Made by a program: the position numbers and the translations under genes. Of a DNA stretch of 64,000 bases, positions 27,455 through 36,921 are shown one piece after another (the first letter of the stretch is position 1; every line of letters begins with the position of its first letter). The DNA comes from Candidatus Heimdallarchaeota archaeon. Lineage in GTDB: Archaea; Asgardarchaeota; Heimdallarchaeia; JABLTI01. Under the pieces are notes generated by a model that saw only the letters and a list, made by a program, of their open reading frames with translations, searched no databases and had not been told where the DNA came from. The DNA lies in contig JABCTZ010000007.1 of the NCBI GenBank assembly GCA_018238155.1, positions 62,001 through 126,000 of the forward strand, written 5' to 3'.

Positions 27455-28621
27455 ATGAGTAAAAAAGCACCAATACAAGATGTCTTAACTGGAGAGCACT
27501 ATATTAGTGGTAATGAAGCTATTGCAGAAGGTTGCCTAGCAGCTGGCTGTAGATTCTTTGGCGGATACCCAATCACTCCTTCGAGCGAAGTCGCAGAGAG
27601 AATGGCTCATCGCTTACCGCAAGTGGGTGGAGTTTTCATCCAAATGGAAGACGAAATCGCTTCAATTGCAACTATTTTAGGCGCTTCTTGGGCTGGCAAG
27701 AAATCCATGACCGCAACTTCGGGTCCTGGTATTTCTTTGATGATGGAGAACATAGGTCTTGGAGCCATGACTGAAACTCCCTTTGTTATTATTAATGTTC
27801 AAAGGGCTGGACCTTCAACAGGTCTCCCAACACTTGTAGGACAAGGAGATGTAATGCAAGCACGATGGGGCTCTCATGGTGACTATGAAATAATTGCTCT
27901 TTCACCCAATTCTGTGCAAGAGGCATTCGATTTATCGATTGAAGCCTTTAATCTTGCAGAGGAATATCGAACACCAGTTATAATGTTAACTGATGAATCT
28001 ATATGTCACATGGTTGAAAAACTAATTATTCCATCCAAGTCTAAAATCAAAATAAAAAACAGAAAGAAACCAACAGGTTCAAAGAAGAACCATTTGACTT
28101 TTAAACCAGATGATGACATGATTCCTCCAATGGCTGCAGCCGGAGAAGGTTACAATGTTTTTGTTACAGGGTTAACTCATGATACAAAAGGATATCCAGT
28201 AATAACACCTGAAGCACAAGAAATCTTAGTAAAACGCTTGTGTGATAAAATATTGCTAAATGAAGAAAAAATCCGATTGACAGAAGAGCACTTGACAAAA
28301 GATGCAAAAATACTTGTTATCTCATATGGAATAACTGCTCGATCTGCAAAAGGTGCGGTCAATCTTGCTCGAAAGAAAGGAATCAAAGCTGGACTACTTC
28401 GCTTAATTACAATTTGGCCTTTCCCAACAAAGCTAATTGAAAAGCTTGCAGAAAAGGTTGATGCAATTATTGTTGCAGAGATTAACAATGGGCAAATAGT
28501 CAAAGAGGTTAGAGAAGTAACTCGAAAGAGTGTTCCTGTTGTTCTGTCTTCAAAGCTAGGTGGGATTGTTCATACTCCAAAAGAAATCCTAGCGAAAATA
28601 GAGGAGGTAAATAAGAAATGA
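27455..28621 (+). CDS. korA: 2-oxoglutarate:ferredoxin oxidoreductase alpha subunit
   Basis: A 388-residue catalytic subunit. The N-terminal pyrimidine-binding domain starts GNEAIAEGCLAAGCRFFGGYPITPSSE, with the GYPITPSSE block typical of KorA. QMEDEIASIATILGASWAG and ATSGPGISLMMENIG follow. Then comes the 2-oxoacid-binding region VQRAGPSTGLPT. Domain II and the Rossmann-like C-terminal domain (KILVISYGITARSAKGAV) complete it. The reaction is 2-oxoglutarate plus CoA plus oxidised ferredoxin to succinyl-CoA, CO2 and reduced ferredoxin; a related 2-oxoacid is possible. The ATG at 27455 (MSKKAPIQD) fits the family better than 27431. Its stop overlaps the start of korB by 4 bases. Confidence 0.93.
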   Translation: MSKKAPIQDVLTGEHYISGNEAIAEGCLAAGCRFFGGYPITPSSEVAERMAHRLPQVGGVFIQMEDEIASIATILGASWAGKKSMTATSGPGISLMMENIGLGAMTETPFVIINVQRAGPSTGLPTLVGQGDVMQARWGSHGDYEIIALSPNSVQEAFDLSIEAFNLAEEYRTPVIMLTDESICHMVEKLIIPSKSKIKIKNRKKPTGSKKNHLTFKPDDDMIPPMAAAGEGYNVFVTGLTHDTKGYPVITPEAQEILVKRLCDKILLNEEKIRLTEEHLTKDAKILVISYGITARSAKGAVNLARKKGIKAGLLRLITIWPFPTKLIEKLAEKVDAIIVAEINNGQIVKEVREVTRKSVPVVLSSKLGGIVHTPKEILAKIEEVNKK

Positions 28622-29484
28622 CCATCTCAGAACAAAACGTTGATGATACGATACTAGAAGCAAAGAAACATCCGATGGATTACTTATTACGTTGGGATCG
28701 ACTCCCACATGTATGGTGTAGCGGTTGTGGTTTAGGTAGTGTGCTTTCATGTTTCATCCATGCAATCGTCGAATCTGGAGTAGACACTAAGAAACTTGTT
28801 GTTGTATCCGGAATCGGATGTACTGGAAGAGCATCTGGTTACTTAGAACTGGATGTATTCCATACAACACATGGTAGAGCAATACCATTTGCTATCGGAT
28901 TAAAATTAGCAAATCCTGAGCTAAAAGTAGTTGTGTTTTCAGGAGATGGTGATTTGTTCGCAATTGGTGGAAATCATATAATCCATGCTGCAAGAAGAAA
29001 TGCTGACATTACTGTAATTTGTTCAAATAATTTCATTTACGGTATGACTGGTGGTCAATTAGCACCAACAACTCCGATGGACTCTTGGACATCAACTTCC
29101 CCATACGGAAATGTTGAACCAAATTTCAATCTCTGTCATTTAGTTGCATCTGCAGGAGCAGTATATGTTGCAAGATGGACCTCTCTAAACGCAAGAAGAT
29201 TACAACAATCAATGGTAGAAGCAATCAAAAAGAAAGGATTCTCCTTCATTGAAGTAATTCCCCCATGTCCAACAACTTTTGGTAGAAGAAATAAATTTGA
29301 GGAAGGAATTAAGATGTTGGAATTCTTCAGAGATAATACGATTATCAAACATGGTATTGACCCGGGTGATGCAGAAGTTCGATTGGGTGAAGAAGTCGTT
29401 GTCGGTAAGTTTGTCGATAAAGAAGACAAACCAACATTGAGTGACCATATAGAGCGAATTCAAAATATCGCTAAACGAAGGTGA
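28618..29484 (+). CDS. korB: 2-oxoglutarate:ferredoxin oxidoreductase beta subunit
   Basis: A 288-residue subunit that binds thiamine diphosphate. It has the HVWCSGCGLGS metal/cluster motif (31-41), the TPP-pyrophosphate motif FSGDGDLFAIGGNH (about 100-113) and a NNFIYGMTGGQLAPTTP block. Typical beta subunits also supply cysteines for one [4Fe-4S] cluster; CSGCG near residue 35 and CTGRASG are consistent. ATGA overlap with korA and a strong GGAGG site upstream show tight translational coupling. Confidence 0.94.
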   Translation: MTISEQNVDDTILEAKKHPMDYLLRWDRLPHVWCSGCGLGSVLSCFIHAIVESGVDTKKLVVVSGIGCTGRASGYLELDVFHTTHGRAIPFAIGLKLANPELKVVVFSGDGDLFAIGGNHIIHAARRNADITVICSNNFIYGMTGGQLAPTTPMDSWTSTSPYGNVEPNFNLCHLVASAGAVYVARWTSLNARRLQQSMVEAIKKKGFSFIEVIPPCPTTFGRRNKFEEGIKMLEFFRDNTIIKHGIDPGDAEVRLGEEVVVGKFVDKEDKPTLSDHIERIQNIAKRR

Positions 29485-29488
29485 AAAA

Positions 29489-30055
29489 ATGGCAAGAATT
29501 GAAATTCGTTTGTGTGGATTTGGTGGTCAGGGTATAGCACTTATGGGTAAAATACTCGGAGCTGCTGTATCTATCTTTGAGAAGAGAAAGTCAGTAACTA
29601 CACAGTCATATGGTCCCGAAAGCAGAGGTGGTGCCAGTGCTTGTAATATTGTTATATCCGAAGAGGAAGTAGATTTTCCTTATGTAATAAATCCGGATGC
29701 ATTCATTTGTATGAGTAAGGAAGCCTATACAACACATATTGATTCTCTCAAAGAAGGTGGATGGTTTTTTTATGAAGAAAACCTCGTACCCGTTGATGAT
29801 AGGATGAATAAAGCTGGTCGTATCTTTAGTATTCCTGCAACAGCAATTGCTGAAAAAGAACTTGGTAAAAAAATAGTTGCGAATATTGTTATGGTAGGGT
29901 TCTTTGCAGAACTTAACGAATATATTGATCAAAAAGCGATTTTAAAATCTGTTTTGAAATTCGTACCAGCTCGTTTCAGGGAATTGAACGAAAAAGCGTT
30001 CAATACTGGAAAGAACTATGCAAAAAAAGTGAAAAAACAGGAGGCTAAGAAATAA
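29489..30055 (+). CDS. korC: 2-oxoglutarate:ferredoxin oxidoreductase gamma subunit
   Basis: A 188-residue gamma subunit, opening with GFGGQGIALMGKILGAAV, the family signature, then VTTQSYGPESRGGASACNIVIS. It completes the KorABCD heterotetramer and binds CoA and helps subunit assembly. It begins 4 bases after korB with a GAAGGTG site, and an AGGAGG site near its end serves the next gene. No defects are visible. Confidence 0.93.
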   Translation: MARIEIRLCGFGGQGIALMGKILGAAVSIFEKRKSVTTQSYGPESRGGASACNIVISEEEVDFPYVINPDAFICMSKEAYTTHIDSLKEGGWFFYEENLVPVDDRMNKAGRIFSIPATAIAEKELGKKIVANIVMVGFFAELNEYIDQKAILKSVLKFVPARFRELNEKAFNTGKNYAKKVKKQEAKK

Positions 30056-30056
30056 C

Positions 30057-32051
30057 TTGTCTCAAAAAAAGAAAACAAGAGAACCAGAAGAAGCTAAACG
30101 CTTAGGTGTTTTCGTTTGTCATTGTGGTAAGAATATCGCTGCTACAGTAGACGTCGAAAATATTGCTAAAGAAGTTACTAATCTTCATGGAGTAGTTCAT
30201 GCAACAGATAGCCATTATTTGTGCTCGGAGCCAGGTCAAAAAGCACTTCAAGATGATATTAAGTATCATCGATTAGATGGAATTATTTGTGCATGTTGCT
30301 CACCAACGTTACATGAAGAAACATTCAGAAAAGCTGCATCAGATGTTGGTGTCAATAAATATGAGGTTGAAATAGCAAATATTCGAGAAAAGTGCAGCTG
30401 GGTTCATTCAGATAGAGGAAAAGCAACTGAAAAAGCAATGAAAATCATTGAAACTAAAGTTGAAAAAGCTTTGTTGAATGAAGCATTAATACCAATTTCT
30501 GTAGACGTAAATCGTAATGCAATGGTGGTTGGTGCGGGAATAACTGGAATTCAAGCTGCTCTAGATTTAGCAAACTCTGGATATCATGTTTATTTAATTG
30601 AGCAATCACCAACGATTGGTGGACACATGGCCCAATTATCTTCAACCTTCCCAACACTAGATTGTTCTCAATGTATCCTATCACCAAAAATGTCTGAAAT
30701 AGCTCATCATGATAATGTTGAGCTAATAACAAACGCTAAACTAACTGGTGTTACAGGTTTCGTAGGGAACTTCAATGCTAAAGTAACCAAGAAACCGAAA
30801 TTTGTTATTGAAGAGCTTTGTAATTTGTGTGATGATTGTGTCACAGTCTGCCCTGTAATAGTTCCAAATGACTTTGAAGGTGGACTTGGTCCAAGAAAAG
30901 CAATCTACTTACCTTTTCCACAAGCAGTTCCAAGTGCTTATATACTTGATATTGAGAATTGTTTGGGAATTCACCCACTGGTTTGTTCAAAATGTCGTGA
31001 TGCTTGCGAACAAAAAGCTATCGATTATGATATGAAAGAAGAAATCGTAGAATTAAATGTTGGCGCAATAGTAATTGCTACAGGATATGATCTCTACGAT
31101 ATCTCAAAGATTTCGGAATATGATTTTGGTCCAGAAGTTGATGTCATAGATGGATTACAATTCGAGCGTTTGTTAAGCAGTGCTGGTCCAACTGGCGGTG
31201 AAATTTTAAGACCATCTGATCACAAGAAACCAGAAACCGTTGTTTTTGTTCAATGTGTTGGTAGTAGAGATCCAGAACATCATATGGCTTATTGTAGTAA
31301 AATCTGTTGTACATACACAGGAAAACATGCTTTGCTACTTAAAGATCAAGAACCAGATACAGAAGTATATGTCTTTTATATTGATATACGAGCTGCTGGT
31401 CGAGGATATGAAGAGTTCATCGACAGAGCCCAAGAAATGGGTGTAATTTACATTAGAGGAAAACCATCAAAAATCTTCAGAGATGGAGATAAAACGATGA
31501 TTTGGGCTGCAAATACACTTACAGGTGAAAGATTAGAAGTTGAAGCCGATTTGGTTGTTTTAGCTCCTGCTATGATTCCTTCATTTGATACTAAAGTGCT
31601 TTCAGGAGTAACAAAGTGTAGCCTTGATGAATATGGATTTTTCAAGGAAGCACATGTAAAATTGAAACCAGTCGAAAGTTTGGTTCAAGGGCTATTTGTA
31701 GCTGGTGCCGCACTTTCACCAAAGGATATTCCTGAGTGTGTTTCTCAAGGTAGTGCTGCAGCATCAAAAGCAATAGCATTATTATCAAAACCACAACTTT
31801 TCCATGACCCCATAGTTGCTATTGTAAATGAACAAGCATGTAGTGGTTGTAAAGTATGTCAAAGCCTCTGCCCCTATGGTGCAATATCATTTGACTCAGT
31901 AAAGAATATTTCAGTTGTGAAAGAAATTCTCTGCCAAGGTTGTGGCACTTGTGCAAGCGCTTGCCCAAGCCAAGCATTGACTTTGAAGAATCAAACTGAT
32001 AAGCAAATCTCGAATATGATTCGAATTGCTTTGAAAACGGAGGCTAAATAA
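30057..32051 (+). CDS. hdrA: Heterodisulfide reductase subunit A (HdrA), flavin-bifurcating
   Basis: A 664-residue iron-sulfur flavoprotein. An N-terminal CHCG-containing domain (VFVCHCGKNIAATV) precedes the FAD-binding loop VVGAGITGIQAAL (about 157-169) with IEQSPTIGGHM. It then has the FPTLDCSQC cluster-binding motif, two [4Fe-4S] sites in the middle (CNLCDDC...CPV near 254 and a CSKCRDAC block), and two C-terminal ferredoxin motifs (CSGCKVCQSLCPYG and CQGCGTCASACPSQ). HdrA is where electrons are split between ferredoxin and a disulfide. The Cys at the site that is selenocysteine in some archaea is plain Cys here. TTG start after AGGAGG, 1 base after korC. Confidence 0.95.
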   Translation: MSQKKKTREPEEAKRLGVFVCHCGKNIAATVDVENIAKEVTNLHGVVHATDSHYLCSEPGQKALQDDIKYHRLDGIICACCSPTLHEETFRKAASDVGVNKYEVEIANIREKCSWVHSDRGKATEKAMKIIETKVEKALLNEALIPISVDVNRNAMVVGAGITGIQAALDLANSGYHVYLIEQSPTIGGHMAQLSSTFPTLDCSQCILSPKMSEIAHHDNVELITNAKLTGVTGFVGNFNAKVTKKPKFVIEELCNLCDDCVTVCPVIVPNDFEGGLGPRKAIYLPFPQAVPSAYILDIENCLGIHPLVCSKCRDACEQKAIDYDMKEEIVELNVGAIVIATGYDLYDISKISEYDFGPEVDVIDGLQFERLLSSAGPTGGEILRPSDHKKPETVVFVQCVGSRDPEHHMAYCSKICCTYTGKHALLLKDQEPDTEVYVFYIDIRAAGRGYEEFIDRAQEMGVIYIRGKPSKIFRDGDKTMIWAANTLTGERLEVEADLVVLAPAMIPSFDTKVLSGVTKCSLDEYGFFKEAHVKLKPVESLVQGLFVAGAALSPKDIPECVSQGSAAASKAIALLSKPQLFHDPIVAIVNEQACSGCKVCQSLCPYGAISFDSVKNISVVKEILCQGCGTCASACPSQALTLKNQTDKQISNMIRIALKTEAK

Positions 32052-32071
32052 GAAATAGGTGTGTGAGTACA

Positions 32072-32518
32072 ATGTCTGAATTGTTGAACCCCGAACCCAA
32101 AGTAATTGCATTTCTCTGCAAATGGTGTAGTAGTAATGCAGCTGATCTAGCTGGTGTTTCTCGAATGAAATACCCCGCAAATATCATCGCTATTGAAACC
32201 CCTTGTTCAGGTCGAGTTGATCCTACCTATATCTTTGATGCATTATCAAATGGAGCAGATGGTGTAATTGTTGCAGGTTGCCACCCAGGTGAATGTCACT
32301 ATATCACTGGAAACTACAAAACGTTGAAGAGAATGGTTTTGGTCAAAGAACTTGCTGAACAAATGGGCATAGAAGATGAACGAATACATCTCGAGTGGAT
32401 TTCTTCTTCAGAAGCTAAGAAATTCGTCAAGACAATGACTGAGTTTATTGAAAAACTCAAACATCTCCCCCCAAATCCCTTAAGAAATAATAGGGTAGCT
32501 CAGGAGGCCAAACATTAA
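32072..32518 (+). CDS. mvhD: MvhD, hydrogenase-to-Hdr electron-transfer subunit
   Basis: A 148-residue [2Fe-2S] protein of the MvhD/VhuD/HdrD-linker family: FLCKWCSSNAADLAGVSR (10-27), IETPCSGRVDP and a VAGCHPGECHYITGN block that supplies the remaining cysteines. MvhD passes electrons from the [NiFe] hydrogenase to HdrA. Selenocysteine is absent; these positions are Cys. The ATG at 32072 sits after GGTG and is preferred over the GTG at 32063. An AGGAGG site at its 3' end serves mvhG. Confidence 0.93.
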   Translation: MSELLNPEPKVIAFLCKWCSSNAADLAGVSRMKYPANIIAIETPCSGRVDPTYIFDALSNGADGVIVAGCHPGECHYITGNYKTLKRMVLVKELAEQMGIEDERIHLEWISSSEAKKFVKTMTEFIEKLKHLPPNPLRNNRVAQEAKH

Positions 32519-33541
32519 ATGAAGAAGATAAAATTAGCTGTTGCAGCAGGTTCATTTTGTGGTGGTTGTGATATGTCTATCATTAATCTTAATGAGATGC
32601 TAATTCCAATCGAAGAAGCTATTGAACTTGTATTTTGGCAAGTTGCTTCTGATTTTAAATTCAAAGATGTGGAAGCTCTCGAAGATAATGAAATTGACAT
32701 TTGTTTATATCATGGACCTATCAGAACATCAGAACACGCTGAAATTGCCCATTTGTTTAGAAAGAAGAGTAAAGTAATGATTGCTTATGGGTCTTGCTCT
32801 TGTTTTGGTGGAATACCACAACTTGCTAATCCATATAACGCACAAACCGTTTTAGAGGCAGTTTATACTAATGGATATAATATTGATGAATCTGGTCCGA
32901 ATCAAAATTTTATGCGACCTAAATCTGAATACAAAAAAGGGCGAGCAATGACTTTACCAAAACTATTGGATTCTTGTTTACCACTTACATCTGAAGTAGA
33001 TGTTAATTATTTTGTTCCTGGTTGCCCTCCCGTCCCAGCTCAATGGGAAATTCTTGTTTCCGTTATAACTAATTTTATCAAGACGGGAGAATTACCACCA
33101 AAGGGAACAGTAGTTGCAGGTGATACAGCCCTTTGCGAAGAGTGTGGTCGTGAAAAACCCGAAGAAATCGTCATAAATCGTTTTAGACGACCTTTTGAGG
33201 TTGATCCTGATCCTGAAAAATGTTTGTTATCACAAGGGATTATTTGTATGGGTCCTGCCACGCGTTCAGGCTGTGGTGGACAGTGTACTTTAGGAGCTAA
33301 TATGCCATGCAGAGGTTGCTTTGGCCCTGCTCCAGATGTGCAAGATCCTGGATTAAAAATGCTTTCTGCAATTGCTTCAATAGGTGGAGCAAAAATCGAA
33401 GCAGAACTTGGTCCCGAAGGTCTGAAGAAATTGATGGAATCAATACCTGATCCGTTTGGTACTTTTTATCGTTTTTCCACACCGGAGTACATAATTAAGA
33501 CGAAAAAGAAAGTTGCTGAAGAGGAGAGCTCTAAGAAGTAA
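32519..33541 (+). CDS. mvhG: [NiFe] hydrogenase small subunit, group 3 (MvhG-like)
   Basis: A 340-residue small subunit. The proximal-cluster cysteines are in FCGGCDMSI (14-22), YGSCSCFGGI and FVPGCPPVPAQWE. A C-terminal extension contains CEECGREKP and a GCGGQCTLGANMPCRGCFG block for two more [4Fe-4S] clusters. There is no twin-arginine signal or membrane anchor, so this is a cytosolic group 3 enzyme. It forms the hydrogenase with MvhA and hands electrons to MvhD. ATG start directly after the mvhD stop. Confidence 0.93.
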   Translation: MKKIKLAVAAGSFCGGCDMSIINLNEMLIPIEEAIELVFWQVASDFKFKDVEALEDNEIDICLYHGPIRTSEHAEIAHLFRKKSKVMIAYGSCSCFGGIPQLANPYNAQTVLEAVYTNGYNIDESGPNQNFMRPKSEYKKGRAMTLPKLLDSCLPLTSEVDVNYFVPGCPPVPAQWEILVSVITNFIKTGELPPKGTVVAGDTALCEECGREKPEEIVINRFRRPFEVDPDPEKCLLSQGIICMGPATRSGCGGQCTLGANMPCRGCFGPAPDVQDPGLKMLSAIASIGGAKIEAELGPEGLKKLMESIPDPFGTFYRFSTPEYIIKTKKKVAEEESSKK

Positions 33542-33556
33542 ATAGAGGGAACTATC

Positions 33557-35014
33557 ATGACAAAAAAGACAATTTATATTAATCCCGTCTCTCGATTAGA
33601 AGGAGAAGCAAAAATATCAATATTTCTCGATGATAAGGGAAATGCTGTAGATGCTTATTTCCAAGTTCAAGAATTGAGGGGTTTTGAAAAGTTCTGTGAA
33701 GGAAGACCAGCAGAAGAAATGCCTCGAATTGTGAGTAGGATATGTGGTGTATGCCCTTGGCCTCATCATATAGCCAGTGCAAAAGCACTTGATAAAATCT
33801 TTCATGTTGAACCTAAGAAAACAGGTGAAGATTTACGAAGGATGGGTGCGACAGCTCATGTTTGGTATTCTCATTCAGCTCACTTCTTTGCTCTCGCCGG
33901 ACCCGATTTTGTTATGGGAATAGATGCTCCTCCTGTTGATAGGAATCTTCTTGGAATGCTTCGAGCTGATAAAGACTTAACAGTTGAGGTTCTAAAACAA
34001 AGAAATAATTCTCATAGAATTCAACAAATTCTTGGAGGAAAATCCGTTCATCCTGTAACTGCTATTCCTGGTGGAGTATCGAAAGGACTTAAACCAGAAG
34101 AACGAGATGAAATTCTGAAACGAGCTAAAGAAATGGTTAAATTCAGTCAGTGGAGTTTAGAGTGGTTCGAAGATTTGATTAAAGAGAAGAAACTTCTGAA
34201 GTTAATCACAGGTGATATCTATAAAAACGAATTTAATTACATGGCTTCTGTGGATGAGAATGGTCTCATTGATTATTACAGTAGCGAAGCAGTAATAATT
34301 AATCCTGAGGGTAAAGAAATTGATCGTTTCTCACCCGATAAATATTATGAACATATCACTGAACATTGCGAACCCTGGTGCACCGCAAAACAAACCTTCA
34401 TTCAAAAAATAGGTTGGAAAGGTTTTGAAACAGGTGCTGAAAGTGGTGTATACAGTGTTGGTCCACTTGCAAGATTGAACATTGGAAAATATTCTACTCC
34501 TCTTGCTCAAAAAGCACAAAAACGACTTTTTGAAGTAGTGCCAAAACCATGCCACTTACAATTAGTTTCTAATTGGGCTCGATTAGTTGAGATGCTTAAT
34601 GCTGCAGAAATCATAGTAGATTTAGCTAAAAAACCCTACATAACCAATAGCGAATACCGTGTTATTCCTAAAGAAATGGGCGGAAGAGGTATTGGTATGG
34701 TAGAAGCACCAAGAGGTACTCTTATTCACGACTATACCGCAGACGAAAATGGTATGATCACGAAAGTTAACCTAATTGTTGCAACGACACACAATATTGC
34801 TCCAATCAATATTAGTGTTAGAGAAGCAGCAAAACATGTTATCAAAAATGGCAACTACACAGATCAAGCTGTCTTGAATATGGTAGAAGTTGCATTTAGA
34901 TCATATGATCCTTGTTTAGCTTGTTCAACACATACTCCTACGGGAAGTATGCCTCTTGAAGTAAAGATATACGATAAGGATCGAAAGCTCAAGGATGTGC
35001 TAAAAAACCAATGA
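33557..35014 (+). CDS. mvhA: [NiFe] hydrogenase large subunit, group 3 (MvhA-like)
   Basis: A 485-residue large subunit carrying the NiFe(CN)2CO site. The L1 motif is RICGVCPWPHH (about 61) and the L2 motif DPCLACSTH (about 450), with all four nickel cysteines present. The C-terminal tail of about 28 residues after the L2 His is the peptide removed during maturation. No selenocysteine is used. Position and length fit the Mvh/Vhu branch (group 3). H2 uptake or production depends on the cell's redox state. Start ATG after GAGGGAACTATC. The next gene, a protease, overlaps its stop by 4 bases. Confidence 0.95.
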   Translation: MTKKTIYINPVSRLEGEAKISIFLDDKGNAVDAYFQVQELRGFEKFCEGRPAEEMPRIVSRICGVCPWPHHIASAKALDKIFHVEPKKTGEDLRRMGATAHVWYSHSAHFFALAGPDFVMGIDAPPVDRNLLGMLRADKDLTVEVLKQRNNSHRIQQILGGKSVHPVTAIPGGVSKGLKPEERDEILKRAKEMVKFSQWSLEWFEDLIKEKKLLKLITGDIYKNEFNYMASVDENGLIDYYSSEAVIINPEGKEIDRFSPDKYYEHITEHCEPWCTAKQTFIQKIGWKGFETGAESGVYSVGPLARLNIGKYSTPLAQKAQKRLFEVVPKPCHLQLVSNWARLVEMLNAAEIIVDLAKKPYITNSEYRVIPKEMGGRGIGMVEAPRGTLIHDYTADENGMITKVNLIVATTHNIAPINISVREAAKHVIKNGNYTDQAVLNMVEVAFRSYDPCLACSTHTPTGSMPLEVKIYDKDRKLKDVLKNQ

Positions 35015-35526
35015 ATGAAATTTCTTCTCTGAACTATCAAAACAATGGAAAAGCTAAGACACTAATAATTGGTGTTGGCAATCCTATTCTATCTGATGAT
35101 GGTGTAGGGATACATATTGTTAGATTACTCGAGAAGAAATATTCCAACACTCCTGAATTCGAGTTTGATGAAGTATCTATTGGTGGCTTAAGTCTTGTAG
35201 AACGATTTATCGGCTATGATACAGTCATTATGATTGATGGCTTAGCATTACAAGGTGGAACTCCTGGTGATGTTTACAAGTTTTCAATTGATGATTTTAG
35301 AACAACTATACATACGTATTGTGCTCACGACTGCAATTTAGCTACTGCTTATGATCTTCTTAAAACCGAACTAGGAGAGGAAAAATTACCTAAAGAAGTT
35401 ACAATTATTGGTATTGAAGTTGAAAATATCAGTGATTTTAGTGAATCACTTTCTGATAAAGTTCTGAAAGCGGTTCCAGAAGCAATATCAATAATTGAAA
35501 AAGAACTTGAAAAAATCTTGAATTAG
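35011..35526 (+). CDS. Hydrogenase maturation protease (HyaD/HycI/FrcD type)
   Basis: A 171-residue nickel-dependent endopeptidase. The N-terminal motif GVGNPILSDDGVGIHIV (21-37) carries the metal-binding Asp. ETVDA-type regions are replaced by YDTVIMIDGL and the third ligand is likely His in HTYCAHDC. It trims the C-terminal extension of the large subunit once nickel is in place. ATGA overlap with mvhA ties its production to the substrate. Related proteases are named frcD, hycI or hyaD; which name applies cannot be decided here. Confidence 0.9.
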   Translation: MNEISSLNYQNNGKAKTLIIGVGNPILSDDGVGIHIVRLLEKKYSNTPEFEFDEVSIGGLSLVERFIGYDTVIMIDGLALQGGTPGDVYKFSIDDFRTTIHTYCAHDCNLATAYDLLKTELGEEKLPKEVTIIGIEVENISDFSESLSDKVLKAVPEAISIIEKELEKILN

Positions 35527-35574
35527 AAATATGTTATGATTTAATTAGTTGAGATATCAATGGAGTGAAATTAA

Positions 35575-35982
35575 TTGTCAATGGTAAAACTAACCAAAAC
35601 TGAGAAACGCATTGCATTTCGTCAGAAGGTCTTAGATCTCGCCGGTGATAATATTATGCGATGTTATCAATGTGGTGAATGTTCGGGTGGTTGTCCTGAA
35701 TCTGCTGTAATGGACCTTCTACCAAATCAAATAATTCATAAGATTCAACTTGGCGATGAATCCGTTTTGGACACTAACACCTTCTGGGTTTGCTCATCAT
35801 GCTTAGTATGTAGTGCAAGATGTCCAAAAGGAATTGATATTGCTAAAGTGATGGAATCTTTACGAGAAATATCACTGAGAGCAAAGAAGAGCTATGTTAC
35901 ACTTGAAGCTCTTACAAGAGAAGAGCTAGAAGAATTACCTCAAATAGCTCTAATTAGTAGCTTTAAGAAACAAACATCATAA
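35575..35982 (+). CDS. hdrC: Heterodisulfide reductase subunit C (HdrC)
   Basis: A 135-residue protein with two [4Fe-4S] motifs, CYQCGECSGGCPES (27-40) and CSSCLVCSARCPKG (62-75). HdrC transfers electrons from HdrA to the disulfide-reducing HdrB. There is no membrane anchor. TTG start after GGAGTG. It lies in the canonical position in front of hdrB. Confidence 0.92.
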   Translation: MSMVKLTKTEKRIAFRQKVLDLAGDNIMRCYQCGECSGGCPESAVMDLLPNQIIHKIQLGDESVLDTNTFWVCSSCLVCSARCPKGIDIAKVMESLREISLRAKKSYVTLEALTREELEELPQIALISSFKKQTS

Positions 35983-35999
35983 TCGGAGCGTAAACAAAG

Positions 36000-36920
36000 A
36001 TGACAGAAAAAATAGCCTACTACCCCGGTTGTACAGCAAAATCATACGCAAAATACATGGATTTAACTGCTCGAGAAGTTATGAAGAAATTCGATATTGA
36101 ATTAGTAGAATTGTCAAGATGGAATTGTTGTGGAACTTTCTTTGGTTTAGCTGAAGATAATCTCACAAGCCAATTAGCTCCTATGCGAAATATGATTCGT
36201 ACACGTGAAGATGGTTTTACAGATCTCACAACTACTTGTTCTATGTGCTATAATACTCTAAAACGAGCAAATCTTCTCATTCAGAATGACGAAGAAAAGG
36301 CTTCTCGTTTAAACGCTTTCATGTATGAAGAAGAAGACTATGAAGGTGGGGTGCGTGTATGGCATTTACTTGAACTTCTGCTAGAAAAAGTCGATTTTGC
36401 TGATATAGCAAAGAAAATTGTTAATCCACTTAAAGGATTGAAAATTGCGCCATATTATGGATGCACTTTGCTTCGACCTGAAGAAATAACAATTGACAAG
36501 AATCCTGAAAAACCAACCATTCTCTCTGATTTGATTTTTGCTCTTGGAGCAGAAGCAATTGAGGATCCTTATATGACTGAATGTTGTGGTTCTTATCTTA
36601 CAGTGAAAGATAAGCATTTAGTAGCTGACAGAACAAATAGAATAGTTGGTTCGGTTGCTCGAAGAGATGCAGATCTAATAGTGGTCTCTTGTCCATTATG
36701 TCAATTTAACTTGGATCGACGCCAAAAGGAAGCTCGAGAATTGAATTCAGCACTACCTGAAATTCCTGTAGTGTACTTTACTCAATTAATGGCTTTAGCT
36801 TTTGGTGCAGATGTAAAAGAATTGGGTTTTCATGAACACTATGTTGACCCTACTCCTGTTTTAAGGAAACGGAAGGTATTGGGAGCCAAAGTAAAAGTTC
36901 CCATAAAAGTAAAGAAATGA
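36000..36920 (+). CDS. hdrB: Heterodisulfide reductase subunit B (HdrB)
   Basis: A 306-residue protein with two CCG domains (CX31-38CCX33-34CXXC): YYPGC (7-11), NCCGTFFGL and TTCSMC in the first, GCTLL, TECCGSYL and SCPLC in the second. HdrB holds two noncubane [4Fe-4S] clusters that reduce a disulfide (CoM-S-S-CoB in methanogens; the substrate here is unknown). It is separate from the following TfrB-like gene, whereas in Methanothermobacter an HdrB-like half is fused to TfrB. Only 1 base separates them. Confidence 0.93.
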   Translation: MTEKIAYYPGCTAKSYAKYMDLTAREVMKKFDIELVELSRWNCCGTFFGLAEDNLTSQLAPMRNMIRTREDGFTDLTTTCSMCYNTLKRANLLIQNDEEKASRLNAFMYEEEDYEGGVRVWHLLELLLEKVDFADIAKKIVNPLKGLKIAPYYGCTLLRPEEITIDKNPEKPTILSDLIFALGAEAIEDPYMTECCGSYLTVKDKHLVADRTNRIVGSVARRDADLIVVSCPLCQFNLDRRQKEARELNSALPEIPVVYFTQLMALAFGADVKELGFHEHYVDPTPVLRKRKVLGAKVKVPIKVKK

Positions 36921-36921
36921 G

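Noticed and set aside
30057..35014. Selenocysteine in HdrA, MvhD or MvhA, as in some archaea
   Set aside because: All candidate positions are Cys codons and the frames have no internal TGA.
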